Shown here one piece after another: positions 43,461 to 53,533 of a stretch of 64,000 nt of DNA. Source of the DNA: Nannocystis sp. (GTDB lineage: Bacteria; Myxococcota_A; Polyangia; Nannocystales; Nannocystaceae). The stretch's first letter is position 1. The number at the start of each line of letters is the position of its first letter. The translations under genes and the position numbers were made by a program. The DNA lies in assembly GCF_016714285.1 (NCBI RefSeq), contig NZ_JADJNN010000039.1:19730-83729 (forward strand), read 5' to 3'. The notes beneath the pieces are model-generated. The model ran no database searches. It was not told the origin of the DNA and saw nothing but the letters and a program-made list of their open reading frames with translations.

Positions 43461-46400
43461 TCAGGTTGCGACCTGGCGGCGCAGCGTCAGGTAGGCGTCG
43501 CTGAGCATGAACACGGCGAGCTCCTGGGCGGTTCGGCTCAGGCTGATGCGCTGCTTGAGGCTGCCGTTGGCGAAGCCGTCGAGCAGGCAGGCGGCGGCGA
43601 GGCAGCCGCTGACGTCGCCCGAGAGCAGGAGGGCCATGCGCAGGTCGGTGGTGAGGGTGGCGCGGGCGGTGGCGGCAGGCTCGAAGTGGGTGCTCGAGAG
43701 GGCCTGGCAGATGCGCAGGAGCGGGCGTCGCTGGCGGCGCGGGAGGTTCTTGCCGAGGTTGTTGGTGAGGTCGCGGAGGCGGCGGGCGTCGGGGTCCGCC
43801 GTGATCGCGTTGAAGACCTTGGTGACCTCAAAGCTGGCGGCGAGCATGAGGTCGAGCTCGACGGGGACGAGCGAGCGGACCTTGTCGCCGCCGAGGGCGC
43901 GGCGGGCCAGGGCGAGCGCCGCGAGGCCGCGCCAGGCGATCAGGTCGCCGCGGATCCACAGGTTGACGCCGAGGCGCAGGGTCGGGTCGTCGCCCTCGTC
44001 GAGCAGGGCGATGGTGTTGTTGATCGCGGAGGCGCGCAGGCTGAGCTCGGCGAGGCCGAGGAGGCGGCCCCAGTTCTGCAGCGGGAGCGCGAGGCCCTGC
44101 ACGTCGACGTTGGCCGGCACGGGCACGACCTCGTCGGGGCCGAGGCCGCTAAACTCGACGTACATGCGGTCCATCGCCGACTCGACGCACGCGAGCAGGT
44201 CGCTGATGTCGGCGGTCTCGCCGGGCGAGAGCAGCAGCTGACGCAGCGCCGGGGTGGCGAGCACGTTCTGCAGGCCGGGGGCGCTGGCGGGGCGCATGTG
44301 GCCGTCGGGCGGCGGGGCCGAGTTGGGCTCGATCGCGTAGCAGAGGACGCGGGCCATCTGCGCGAGCGGGGGGTTCGGCCTGGCGGCGACCTCGGCGAGC
44401 ATGCGGATGTCGGTGGGGGCGACGGTGCCGCGGCCGATGCTGGCGAGCATGGCGGCGCGGATCGGGTCGAGGTAGGTGGCGACGCGGTCGACCTGGCCGC
44501 TGCGCTCGAGCAGGCGGATGAGCAGGAGGATCGTGGTGCGGTTGCCGGGGCCGAGCTCGGCGGCCTTCTCGATCGCGGCGAGGGCCTGGGCCTCGCGCCC
44601 GGGCACGTCGGCGAGCAGCTTGGCGCGCTGCATGTACAGGTCGTGCAGGCGGTCCGGGTCGCGCTCGCGGGCGGCGAGGCGATCGAGGATGTCGGCGGCC
44701 TCGGCGGGGAGCTGGCTGCGCTCGAGCAGGCTGGCCATCAGCTGGATCGCGCGGGGGTCGTCGCCGCGGGCCTGGAGGACGATGCGGGCGTGCTCGAGGG
44801 CGCGGTCCATGGTCGCCTGCGACTGGGCGAGGATGCCGGCGAGGATGAGGCGGAGGTCGACGGCCGAGGGTTCGCCGGGGTCGTAGAGGGCGAGCAGCTG
44901 CTCCATCGCGTTGGCCGACTCGGCCTCGCGACCGAGTTGCTGGTAGCAGCGGACCAGGCCACGCAGCGCCTGCTTGCCGTCGGGGCGGGCCTGGGCGGCG
45001 ACGGTGAAGTAGGCGACGGCGTCGTCGTCGGTGCCCGACTGCTCGCCGAGGAACACGCCGAGCTCGTAGCGCAGGCCGGGGTCGGTGATGCGGCCGAACA
45101 CGGTGCTGAGGAGATTGACCGCGGGGGCGGGCTCGGGGAGCTGGGTGGCGAGGGCGCGGGTGAGGCCGATCGCGTCGCGGTAGTGGGGATCGCGGCCCAA
45201 GATCTGACCGAGGAGTTGCAGCGCCGCCTCGGCGTCCTCGGGGGCGCCGGTGGTGCCGGCGCGGACGGCCGCGTCGCGGGCCTCGGCCATGAGGGTGTGG
45301 ACCGACACGGCCTTCTGCTTGGGCGTGGCCTGCTCGCGCGCGGCGCCGCTCGCGAGGCGACCGAGGCCCATGTCAGCGGGGGCGAGGCCAGGCATGGCCC
45401 GCAGGGCGGCGCGGTAGGCTCGCTGCGACTCGTTGACGGCGCCGGCGTGCTCGAGCAGCTCGGCGCTCTCGAGATAGAAGATGGCGCGCTCGGAGTCTGA
45501 CTGGGCGCGCACGGCCCGGGCGCCGACGGCGTCGGTCATGGCGAGCGGGGAGTTGGGGTCGGAGAGCAGGCCCTCGAGCAGGCGGACGGCGTAGGGGTTG
45601 CCGGGGTCCTCCTTGAGGGCGCCGAGGATCGCCCCGGCGGCGAACTCGCGATCCTCGGGGGCCTCGGACTGCAGCAGGACCTCGGCGGACTCGACGAGCA
45701 GCGTGGCCTTGTAGTGGGTGTCCTCGGAGCTGCGGGCGAGGCGGAGGCGGAGGGTGGGGAGCGTGGTCGTGTCGCCCAGCTTGCGCAGGAGGGTCTTGTA
45801 TTCGCGGAGGATGACGCCGTCGTCGGGCGCGACCTCGGCGGCGGTCTCGTAGCTGTGGCGGGCGGCGTCGAGGTCACCTGTCCCGAGGTACAGGCGACCG
45901 AGCTGGACCAGGAGGGCGGCCTTGATCGAGCCGCTGGCGTGTTGGAGCTGATCCTCGAGCAGGCGGATGAGATTGGCGAGGTCGTGGTTGGCGACCAGGA
46001 GCCGACGCGAGCGCTCGAAGGCGAGGCCGTGGTCGGGCTGGACGGAGAGGGCGGCGCGGTAGTGCTGGAGGGCGCGGTCCTCGTTCACCATCGGGGTGTC
46101 GTCGCCCTGGCGGGCGAGGGCCTCGGCGATGAGGCCGAGGCGGTAGTGGTAGTCGGCGAGGAGGGGGCGGCTGTGCGGCGGGTCCTGGGCGCGCAGGAGG
46201 TCGTAGGCGTCGTGGATCTTGCCGGTGGCGGAGAGCAGCTGGAGGAGGATCTCGCGGGCGGGGACGAGGTCGGGGTTCTGTCGGTAGGCGCGCCAGAGGT
46301 AGTCGATGGCGCGCTCGAGGTCGCCGAGCTCCTCGAAGCAGATCCGTCCGGCCTTGAGGGCGAGCACGGCGGGGTCGCTGGTGGCGTCGACCTCGGGCTC

Positions 46401-48596
46401 GTGCAGGCGCAGGAGGCCCTCGAGGTCGCTGCTGTCGCGGTAGAGGCGGGCGAGGGCTCGCAGCGCGGGGGTGTAGCCGGGGCTCAGCTTGAGCGCGCGC
46501 TCGTAGGCCTCGCGGGCCGCAGTGCGTTGCTTGAGGCGGGTCTCGTGGGCCTCGCCGAGCTCGACCAGGATCGCGGTGCGGGCGATGTCCTCGTCGAGGC
46601 GCTCGACCAGCATCTGTAGGGTCTGGATGAGGATCGTGGGGCGGTCGTGGGTGCGGCACAGGCCGGCGAGTTGGAGCAGCGACAGGACGTCGTCTTGATC
46701 GATCTGGGCGATCTCTTGCAGCGTGACGATCGCGAGGTCGACGTCGTGGAGCTCTTGCTCGGCGATGCCGGCGACGCGGCGGAGGGCGGCGAGGCGCTCG
46801 GGGCCGTCGGTGGTCTCGCGGGCCTGGCGTTGCAGGATCGCGGCGGCCTGCGACCACCGGCGCATCTTCTCGTAGACGCTGCCGAGGGCGCGCAGGCAGG
46901 CGGTGTTCTTCGGGTCCTCGGCGACGGCGAGCTCGTAGACCTCGGCGGCGCGCGAGAGGTCGTGCTCGAGGCGCTCGTGGACGAAGCCGAGGCGGAGCAG
47001 GATGGTGGCGCGCTCGGGGCCGTGGGAGCGGGTCTGGGCCCACTCGGTGAGGTGGCCGATGAGCGCCGGGGTGTCGCCGACGGTGCGCAGGACGCTGGCG
47101 AGGGCCTGCCAGACCCAGCGCTGCTCCGGGAGGTAGCGGCGGACGAAGCGGAGGTCGGACTCGAGGGTGCGGTAGTCCTCGCGCTCGCGCTCGGGGAGCT
47201 CGGAGGCGGCGCTGTCGTCCTCGGCGAGGCGGCGCAGCGTGCCGTCGTCGTCGAGGGCGCTCTGGCGCGAGGCGAGCGGGGTGGACTCCCAGCGGAAGCG
47301 GGCGATCTGCTCGCGGAGGATCGCCTGCTCGCGGGGGTCGTCCTTGAAGGCGGCGAGGCGGACCAGCACGTCGACGCTGCGGAGGCCGTCGATGCCGAGC
47401 TCGGCGGTGCCGCGAGGGTCGCGCTGGCCGAAGTTGCGGACGAGGGCGTCGAGCAGGCCGTGGGCGGCGGAGTCGTTGCCGTGGACGTCGAGCCAGTCGC
47501 GGCTGTCCTCGAGGACATCTCGCGGGATCTCGGCGGAGCCGACGCTGATGACGGCGAGCTGCAGGCTGGTGGCGGCGGTGACGGGGTCGGGGGCGAGGCG
47601 GGCGAGGCGACGGTAGAGGTCGGGGAGCTCGGGCGGGCCGGAGCTGTCGCTGCTGTCGCTGCGCAGGCTGCGGATCAGGCGGCGCAGGGCGGTGGCGTTG
47701 TCGGGGTCGGCGGCGACGGCGAGGCGCAGGTGCTCGCGCATGGGCTCGGGGTCGTCGGCGAGCTCGGCGAGCTCGAGCAGGCGGACCGAGCGGAGGGCGG
47801 GGAGATCGTGGGGGCCAGCGGTGGTGCGCGTGGTGCCCGTGCGGTCCGTGGTGCCCGTGGGGCTCGAGCCGAGACTCTTGAGGTGGTGGGTGACGAGGGC
47901 GACGGCGGCCTCGCGCTGGCCGAGGCGCAGGGTCGACTCGATCGCCAGGTTGATGGCGACCGGGTGGTCGGGGACCAGCTCGAGGGCGTTGCGGTAGCTG
48001 CGGAGGGCCTGGGTGTCGTCGCCGGCCTGTTGCTCGGCGCGCTGGCCGTGCTCGATCCAGGCCGCAGCACGCCGGGCTGCGGGGTGCGTGGGGTCGCTGG
48101 CCTGGCTGGCGAGGGCGTCCTGTTCGTCGGCGAGGCTGGTGACGGCGGCGCTGCGCTCGGCGGCCTTGCGCACGACCGGGCTGCCGGCGGCGAGCAGGCG
48201 CTCGCCGAGGGCGCGCTGGCCGAGCTGCTGGAGGTAGATCCGACCTGCCTCTCCGGACATGGCCGCACGGACAGCTTCGTCGCTGTCGGCCTGGGCCTCG
48301 GCGAGCAGCGCCTCGGCGTGGTGGCGCCAGCGTTCGGGCGAGCGCAGCGGGGGCAGGCCGAGGGCGTCGGGGTCGAGGCTGTGCTCGATGGGGAAGAAGG
48401 CCTCGGGGAGGTCGAGGAGGGTGGGCGCGGGGGCCTGCGGCGGGGCGGGGTCGGGGGCGGTGGTGGCGAGCTCGAGCGGGCGGCCGCCCTCGTCGAGGAG
48501 GATCGGTGGATCGGCGGCGACGCGGCTCGGGTTGCTGTCGGGGCTGCGCGCTCCGACGACCGGCGGCGCGGGGAGCTTGGGCGCGTCGGTGGTCAT
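43461..48596 (-). CDS. Giant TPR-repeat protein, last gene of the TPR operon
   Basis: 1711 residues from the ATG at 48596, which overlaps the upstream stop as ATGA. No signal peptide or membrane helix is evident, so it is probably cytoplasmic. Most of the chain is tetratricopeptide-like helices, for example AGDDTQALRSYRNALELVPDHPVAI, TLVELGEA-type pairs and DLDAARHSYETAAEVAPDDGVIL. The last 250 residues form a non-TPR domain (GLALPLQNWGRLLGLAELSLRA, GVNLWIRGDLIAWRGLAALALARRAL, LSDAYLTLRRQV). This domain resembles the end of the upstream protein (RTLGLAEPLLFLNQGED, APVLLIGRKVNATPF, LVSEEHLVLRRLL). The two are probably ancient duplicates. Palindromes occur at 45878 and 47503. TPR proteins act as scaffolds; the partner is unknown. 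Confidence 0.88.
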   Translation of the reverse strand: MTTDAPKLPAPPVVGARSPDSNPSRVAADPPILLDEGGRPLELATTAPDPAPPQAPAPTLLDLPEAFFPIEHSLDPDALGLPPLRSPERWRHHAEALLAEAQADSDEAVRAAMSGEAGRIYLQQLGQRALGERLLAAGSPVVRKAAERSAAVTSLADEQDALASQASDPTHPAARRAAAWIEHGQRAEQQAGDDTQALRSYRNALELVPDHPVAINLAIESTLRLGQREAAVALVTHHLKSLGSSPTGTTDRTGTTRTTAGPHDLPALRSVRLLELAELADDPEPMREHLRLAVAADPDNATALRRLIRSLRSDSSDSSGPPELPDLYRRLARLAPDPVTAATSLQLAVISVGSAEIPRDVLEDSRDWLDVHGNDSAAHGLLDALVRNFGQRDPRGTAELGIDGLRSVDVLVRLAAFKDDPREQAILREQIARFRWESTPLASRQSALDDDGTLRRLAEDDSAASELPEREREDYRTLESDLRFVRRYLPEQRWVWQALASVLRTVGDTPALIGHLTEWAQTRSHGPERATILLRLGFVHERLEHDLSRAAEVYELAVAEDPKNTACLRALGSVYEKMRRWSQAAAILQRQARETTDGPERLAALRRVAGIAEQELHDVDLAIVTLQEIAQIDQDDVLSLLQLAGLCRTHDRPTILIQTLQMLVERLDEDIARTAILVELGEAHETRLKQRTAAREAYERALKLSPGYTPALRALARLYRDSSDLEGLLRLHEPEVDATSDPAVLALKAGRICFEELGDLERAIDYLWRAYRQNPDLVPAREILLQLLSATGKIHDAYDLLRAQDPPHSRPLLADYHYRLGLIAEALARQGDDTPMVNEDRALQHYRAALSVQPDHGLAFERSRRLLVANHDLANLIRLLEDQLQHASGSIKAALLVQLGRLYLGTGDLDAARHSYETAAEVAPDDGVILREYKTLLRKLGDTTTLPTLRLRLARSSEDTHYKATLLVESAEVLLQSEAPEDREFAAGAILGALKEDPGNPYAVRLLEGLLSDPNSPLAMTDAVGARAVRAQSDSERAIFYLESAELLEHAGAVNESQRAYRAALRAMPGLAPADMGLGRLASGAAREQATPKQKAVSVHTLMAEARDAAVRAGTTGAPEDAEAALQLLGQILGRDPHYRDAIGLTRALATQLPEPAPAVNLLSTVFGRITDPGLRYELGVFLGEQSGTDDDAVAYFTVAAQARPDGKQALRGLVRCYQQLGREAESANAMEQLLALYDPGEPSAVDLRLILAGILAQSQATMDRALEHARIVLQARGDDPRAIQLMASLLERSQLPAEAADILDRLAARERDPDRLHDLYMQRAKLLADVPGREAQALAAIEKAAELGPGNRTTILLLIRLLERSGQVDRVATYLDPIRAAMLASIGRGTVAPTDIRMLAEVAARPNPPLAQMARVLCYAIEPNSAPPPDGHMRPASAPGLQNVLATPALRQLLLSPGETADISDLLACVESAMDRMYVEFSGLGPDEVVPVPANVDVQGLALPLQNWGRLLGLAELSLRASAINNTIALLDEGDDPTLRLGVNLWIRGDLIAWRGLAALALARRALGGDKVRSLVPVELDLMLAASFEVTKVFNAITADPDARRLRDLTNNLGKNLPRRQRRPLLRICQALSSTHFEPAATARATLTTDLRMALLLSGDVSGCLAAACLLDGFANGSLKQRISLSRTAQELAVFMLSDAYLTLRRQVAT

Positions 48597-51500
48597 GTCG
48601 GGAGCTCCTCGACGTCGGTGAGTTCGAGCTCGAGCTCGACGTGGTAGCCGAGCAGGCGGCGCAGCACGAGGTGCTCCTCGGAGACGAGGTAGGCGACCAG
48701 GCCGGCGGCGCGGCGGGTGCTGAGGCTCTGGAAGCGGGTGGGGTCGTGGAGGGCGACGCGGGGGTCGGCGCAGGCGATCGCGCCGGCGCGGTCCTCGGCG
48801 CTGCGGAGCAGCTCGCGCAGCTGCTTGATCGAGAAGCTGACGAGGGTGCGGTCGAGGTTCTCGGCGTCCTCGCCGAAGTCGACGGGGATCGCGGCGCCCG
48901 AGAGGGCCTCCAGGATCGTGTCGGCGACGGTCTGGTCGAAGGGGTGGATCGGGTCGAGGGTGACGCCGGCGCACGAGGCGAGGCCGTGGATGACGCCCAT
49001 CAGCTGCTCGTCGCTCATGCCGCGGTGGAGGTGGTCGCCGCCGGTGTTGAGGCGGAGCAGGGCGCGGCCGATCGAGTCGCGGGCGTGCGGTGAGAACGGG
49101 GTGGCGTTGACCTTGCGGCCGATGAGCAGGACCGGGGCGGTGCCGACGTGGGCGACGACCGCGTTGTCCTCGCCTTGATTGAGGAACAGCAGCGGCTCGG
49201 CGAGGCCGAGGGTGCGGGCGATGGCGCGGGTGACGGTGCCGACGGAGCTGGTGGCCGGCAGGCTGTGGCGCTGCGAGAGGTTGACGGCGGGCGGCGGGGC
49301 GCCGGGGATCGCGTTGAGGTCGTGGACACCGGTGCGCAGCAGGCCGAGCGCGGCGGCGACGGCGGGGTCATCGGCGACGTAGAAAGGTGCGGGCTTGTCG
49401 GGCGGGTTGGGCAGCGGCCAGGGTTCGGGCTTGACGGTGTCGCAGCGGCGGTTCGCGGGGACGAGGTCGGGGTCGATGGCCTCGAGGATCGCGGCGCAGA
49501 CGTACACGCCGCCGGGCTCCTCGGCGGCGTCGAACAGGCGCAGCAGGCCGAGCACTGGATCGGGGTCGAGTGGGTCGGCCGTGGATTCGCCGGTGCTGCT
49601 GAGGCCGCGGTCCCGCAGGATGGCGCGCTGGGTGGCGATGCCGGCCTGGAGGGCCACGCGGCCCTCCTCTTCGCGGCCGAGGTCGGTGAGCAGCTCGTAG
49701 AGGTCGAGGATGACGTCGGTGTTGGCGGGGCGCAGCTTGAGGAGCTCGCGCAGGAGGCCGGCGGCGCGCTCGGGCTTGGCGAGCGGGCCGCGGAACAGCT
49801 CGCTCAGGGCGCGGAGGCTGCGGACGCGCTCGTCGGTGTCGCCCTGGTGGATGAGGAGTTGCAGGACCTCGACGCGCTGCTCGACGGTGCCGATCGCGGA
49901 GGCGATGCGGTCGGCGGCGGTGAGGGCCTTGTGCGGGTGGTAGCCGCCGCGGCTGGCTGCCAGGTAGTGCTCGAAGGCCGCCTCGGGCGCGCCGGCCCGC
50001 TCCTGGGCGTCGCCGGCGAGGAACTGCAGCATGGCGCGGCGCTCGGGGGCCGGCTCGTGCTGGGCGGCGTCGAGGATCTGCTGGGTCGCGTCTTGCCAGC
50101 GGCCGACGCGGGCGTAGACGCGGGCGAGGTCGACGCGGAGGTCGACGGAGGTGGCGAGGTCGCTGCGACCGGAGTCGCTGGTGGCCAGCGCGAGGCCCTT
50201 CTCGAGCAGGTTGGCGGCGGCGACCGGGCCGTCGCTGTCGAGGGCGAGGCGGGCGAGGGCGCGGAGCTCGGCGGGGGCGAGGCGGCCGGCGGCGTGGAGC
50301 TCGCCCAGGCGGCGGGTGAGGGCGGGCAGCAGCGGGACGGCGCCCTCGCGGCCGTGGGCCTCGCGGACGCGCCACAGGATCGAGAAGGCCAGCGGGGCCG
50401 CGGGGGCTTGCTCGAGGGCACGGGCCAGCAGCTTCCACGCGCGGGCGGGGTCGCGGGCGCGCAGCGCGAGCAGGCCGGCGCGGCACAGCGGGGCGTAGGC
50501 GGCGGCGGGATCGCGGAGCGTGGTGGCGTACAGGGCGAGGGCGTCGGCGGCCTGGATGAGCTCGGGGCTGCCGCGGCCCTCGGCGAGCTGCTCGAGGAGA
50601 CAGGCGCGGGCGTAGAGGGCCGGGAGGTACTTCGGGCAGGCGGTGATGGCGGCGTCGAAGCGGTTGCGGGCGTCGCTCAGGTCGGCGGCGCGGACCAGGA
50701 GGTCGCCGGCGCGGGTGAGGAGCGCGGCCTTGTCGGCGGGTTGTTTTTCGCCGGCGGCGATCGAGGCGAGCTCGGTGGCGGCGGTGCGGGCGGCGGCGGG
50801 GCTGGCTCGCTCGGCGGCGATGCGTTCGCGGGCGCGGAGGGCGAGGGTGTCGTGGGCGTCGTGCTCGAGGAGGGCGCCGAGGAGGCGGTCGGCGGCGGCG
50901 AGGTCACCGGCTTGCTCGTGGGCGCGGGCGGCCCGGTAGCGCAGGCTGTGGACGACCGGGTGGAGCTTGCTGCGGCCCGCGGCGCCGGACGTGGCAGACG
51001 ACGCGGACGCGGGTGGTCCGGCGTGGCGGGTGGAGGCCTCGAGGAGGTCGGCGGCGGAAGCGAGGGCGGTGGCGGCGAGGGCGGGGCGGTCGGTGAAGCG
51101 GGCGACGCGGGCGAGGCGGAGCTGGACGCCGAGGTCGCGGGGCCTGGCGAGGGCGACTGCGTGGAGGTAGGGGAGGGCGCGGGCGGGGCCGTTTTGGCCG
51201 GGTGGGAGGTTCGGGTGGAGGAAGGAGCCGGCGAGTTCGGCGAGGCGGAGGGCGAAGGCCTGACGGTTGCCGGCGCCGCGGTCGTGCTGGAGTCCGCCGC
51301 GGGCGGCGCTGCGGATGAGGTCGGTGTCGTGGCTGGTCTCGGCGAGGGCGAGGTGGGTGGCGTGGCCGCCGGAGAGTTGGGGCCAGAGCGCGAGGGCGCG
51401 GCGGATGTCGGCGACGGCGGCGCGAGGCTCCTGTCGCAAGAGACATGTCCGATAGGCCAGGAGGGCTCGGGTGCGGTGGCCGCGGGCGACGCTGAAGTGC

Positions 51501-53491
51501 TGCTGCAGGTAGCGCAGGCGCTGCTCGGGCTGCGCGGTGGCGGCGGCGAGGCGGACGCCGAGTTGCAGGGTGGAGAGGTGTTCGGGCCAGGACTCGAGGA
51601 TCGGGTCGATCTCGGCGAGGGCTGCGTTGGGATCGCCGATGGCGAGCTGGAGGTGGGTGATCTCGAGGCCGAGGCTGAGCTTCTCTTCGGCGTCGGGGGC
51701 GAGGTGGAGGCGGCGGCGGAGGAGGTCGATGAGGCCGCGGGTGTCGTCGCGGTCGCGGAGGATCCGCTCGAGCAGGGCCATGCTCGGCTGGTGGTCCTCG
51801 ACGGTCTCGAGGGCCTGCATCAGGCAGGTCTCGGCGTGGGCGCCGTCGCCGAGCTCGAGCGCCAGCTCGGCGCTGCGGTAGAGGAGCTTGGCCTGGCGGA
51901 CCGGGGAGATCGTCAGCTTGATCTCTTGCTCGGTGACCTGGAGGAGCTCGCGGGCGCGGCCGGCCTTGGCGAGCAGGCGGGCGAGCAGCTGGATCGAGGG
52001 GGTGTGCTCGGGGAAGTCCTTGAGCAGGCTGACGAGCGACTTGATCGCGGCGTTGGCGTCGCCCTGTTGGGCGTGGAGGCGGGCGAGGATCGAGAGCAGG
52101 AACATGCGGCGCGGGCCGTCGGCGCCGCGGCTGAGCTCGCCCTGGTAGAGCTCGCGCAGGCCCTCGACGCGGCCGAGCTGGAACTGCACGCGCTCGAGGC
52201 GGTCGAGCGCGGGGCGGAAGCTCGGGCAGGTCAGGACGGCCTCTTCGTAGATCTGGCGGGCGCCCTCGAGTTCGCCGAGGTTCTCCTCGAGCACCTGGCC
52301 GGCGCGCAGCTGGGCCTGGGCCTTCTCTTCGGGGGAGAGGCCGGCGTCATCGGCGGTCGCGACCTGGAGCTTGAGCAGCTCGAGCAGCTGCGACCAGGCG
52401 TCGTTGGCGATGAGGTAGCGGCCGGCGTCCTCGAGCGCGGGGATGTGGCCGGGGAACAGCTTGAGGGCGCGACGCATGGCGCCGAGGCCCTCGCTGACGC
52501 GGTCGAGGCGGATCATCGCCAGCTTGCCGAGGCGGTAGAAGAGCTCGGCCTGCATGCCGGGGTCTTCGGGGCCGATGAGCTTGAGCTGGCCGGCGCAGGC
52601 GGCCACGGCGACGTCGTAGCGCGCGGTGGCCATGCTGAGCTCCTCGAGGTTGCGCCACAGCGAGAGGTTGCTCGGCTGGGTCTTGGCGGCGGCGTGGAGG
52701 AGGCTGACGGCCGCGCCGCGCTCGCGGATCTCGCGGAGGGTGAGGCTCGCGCGGGTCAGCGGCATGGCCCGCTGCTCGGGCGGGCGGGCCTCGGCCTCGA
52801 GCTCGAGGGCGCGGAGCATGAGCTCCGGGTTGTTGGCGGCCTCGGCGAGGCGGAAGAGGTCCTGCAGGAGGCTGAGGTTGCCGGGTTGGGCCTCGGTGGC
52901 GGCGAGCATGAGCTCGCAGGCGAGGCCGAGGTCGCCGGCGTGGCGGGCCTCGAGCAGGGCGAGGTCGCGGGCGACGGCGGCGACGGCCCGGGCGTCGTGG
53001 AGGACCTCGAGCTGGGCCTCGAGGTTGCTGATGAGGGAGAAAATGTTGCCCTGGGTGAGGGCGACGGCTTCGACGGAGCGGAGGACGGCGAGGTCGCGGG
53101 GTGTTGCCTTGAGCGCGGCCTGGTAGCACTGAAGGGCGGCGTTGCGATCGCCGAAGTGGGCCTCGACGAGCTGACCGCGTTCGCGGTAGAGGGCCGCGGC
53201 CTCGCGCGGGTGACGGGTCGCGCGGATCTCCTGGTCGAGGTAGCGGACCGAGTTGCGGATGTCGCCGCGGCGCAGGAAGATGCGATAGAGGAGGCGCATC
53301 GCCGGCCGCAGGTCCGGCACGAGCTCGAGCGCGTGGGTGAGGAGGCGCTGGGCCTCGCCGTCTTCACCGCGCGCGACGCACCAGCGAGCGCAGGTGACGG
53401 CGACCACCGCCCGCAGCTGCGGCTCGCTGACAGGCGTACGCGAGAGCACCTGCAGCATCTCCAGCAGGGGCATTTCTTCCGCCGCGGACAT
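48593..53491 (-). CDS. Giant TPR-repeat protein, middle gene of the TPR operon
   Basis: 1632 residues from the ATG at 53491 (MSAAEEMPLLEMLQVL). It is nearly all helical repeats of TPR type, such as GNIFSLISNLEAQLEVLHDARAVAAVARDLALLEA, LFYRLGKLAMIRLDRVSEGLGAMRRALKLFPGH and LYRSAELALELGDGAHAETCLMQALETVEDH. The C-terminal domain of about 250 residues matches the domain at the end of the downstream protein. No enzyme motif is visible. The gene overlaps the downstream gene by four bases and lies 42 bases after the small upstream gene, so three genes form one unit. Degenerate palindromes occur at 48245 and 51431. Long frames on the opposite strand here are GC artefacts. Confidence 0.88.
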   Translation of the reverse strand: MSAAEEMPLLEMLQVLSRTPVSEPQLRAVVAVTCARWCVARGEDGEAQRLLTHALELVPDLRPAMRLLYRIFLRRGDIRNSVRYLDQEIRATRHPREAAALYRERGQLVEAHFGDRNAALQCYQAALKATPRDLAVLRSVEAVALTQGNIFSLISNLEAQLEVLHDARAVAAVARDLALLEARHAGDLGLACELMLAATEAQPGNLSLLQDLFRLAEAANNPELMLRALELEAEARPPEQRAMPLTRASLTLREIRERGAAVSLLHAAAKTQPSNLSLWRNLEELSMATARYDVAVAACAGQLKLIGPEDPGMQAELFYRLGKLAMIRLDRVSEGLGAMRRALKLFPGHIPALEDAGRYLIANDAWSQLLELLKLQVATADDAGLSPEEKAQAQLRAGQVLEENLGELEGARQIYEEAVLTCPSFRPALDRLERVQFQLGRVEGLRELYQGELSRGADGPRRMFLLSILARLHAQQGDANAAIKSLVSLLKDFPEHTPSIQLLARLLAKAGRARELLQVTEQEIKLTISPVRQAKLLYRSAELALELGDGAHAETCLMQALETVEDHQPSMALLERILRDRDDTRGLIDLLRRRLHLAPDAEEKLSLGLEITHLQLAIGDPNAALAEIDPILESWPEHLSTLQLGVRLAAATAQPEQRLRYLQQHFSVARGHRTRALLAYRTCLLRQEPRAAVADIRRALALWPQLSGGHATHLALAETSHDTDLIRSAARGGLQHDRGAGNRQAFALRLAELAGSFLHPNLPPGQNGPARALPYLHAVALARPRDLGVQLRLARVARFTDRPALAATALASAADLLEASTRHAGPPASASSATSGAAGRSKLHPVVHSLRYRAARAHEQAGDLAAADRLLGALLEHDAHDTLALRARERIAAERASPAAARTAATELASIAAGEKQPADKAALLTRAGDLLVRAADLSDARNRFDAAITACPKYLPALYARACLLEQLAEGRGSPELIQAADALALYATTLRDPAAAYAPLCRAGLLALRARDPARAWKLLARALEQAPAAPLAFSILWRVREAHGREGAVPLLPALTRRLGELHAAGRLAPAELRALARLALDSDGPVAAANLLEKGLALATSDSGRSDLATSVDLRVDLARVYARVGRWQDATQQILDAAQHEPAPERRAMLQFLAGDAQERAGAPEAAFEHYLAASRGGYHPHKALTAADRIASAIGTVEQRVEVLQLLIHQGDTDERVRSLRALSELFRGPLAKPERAAGLLRELLKLRPANTDVILDLYELLTDLGREEEGRVALQAGIATQRAILRDRGLSSTGESTADPLDPDPVLGLLRLFDAAEEPGGVYVCAAILEAIDPDLVPANRRCDTVKPEPWPLPNPPDKPAPFYVADDPAVAAALGLLRTGVHDLNAIPGAPPPAVNLSQRHSLPATSSVGTVTRAIARTLGLAEPLLFLNQGEDNAVVAHVGTAPVLLIGRKVNATPFSPHARDSIGRALLRLNTGGDHLHRGMSDEQLMGVIHGLASCAGVTLDPIHPFDQTVADTILEALSGAAIPVDFGEDAENLDRTLVSFSIKQLRELLRSAEDRAGAIACADPRVALHDPTRFQSLSTRRAAGLVAYLVSEEHLVLRRLLGYHVELELELTDVEELPT

Positions 53492-53533
53492 CCGTGCCGC
53501 GCAGTCTACACCGCCCCGGGGGGGCTCGGAACT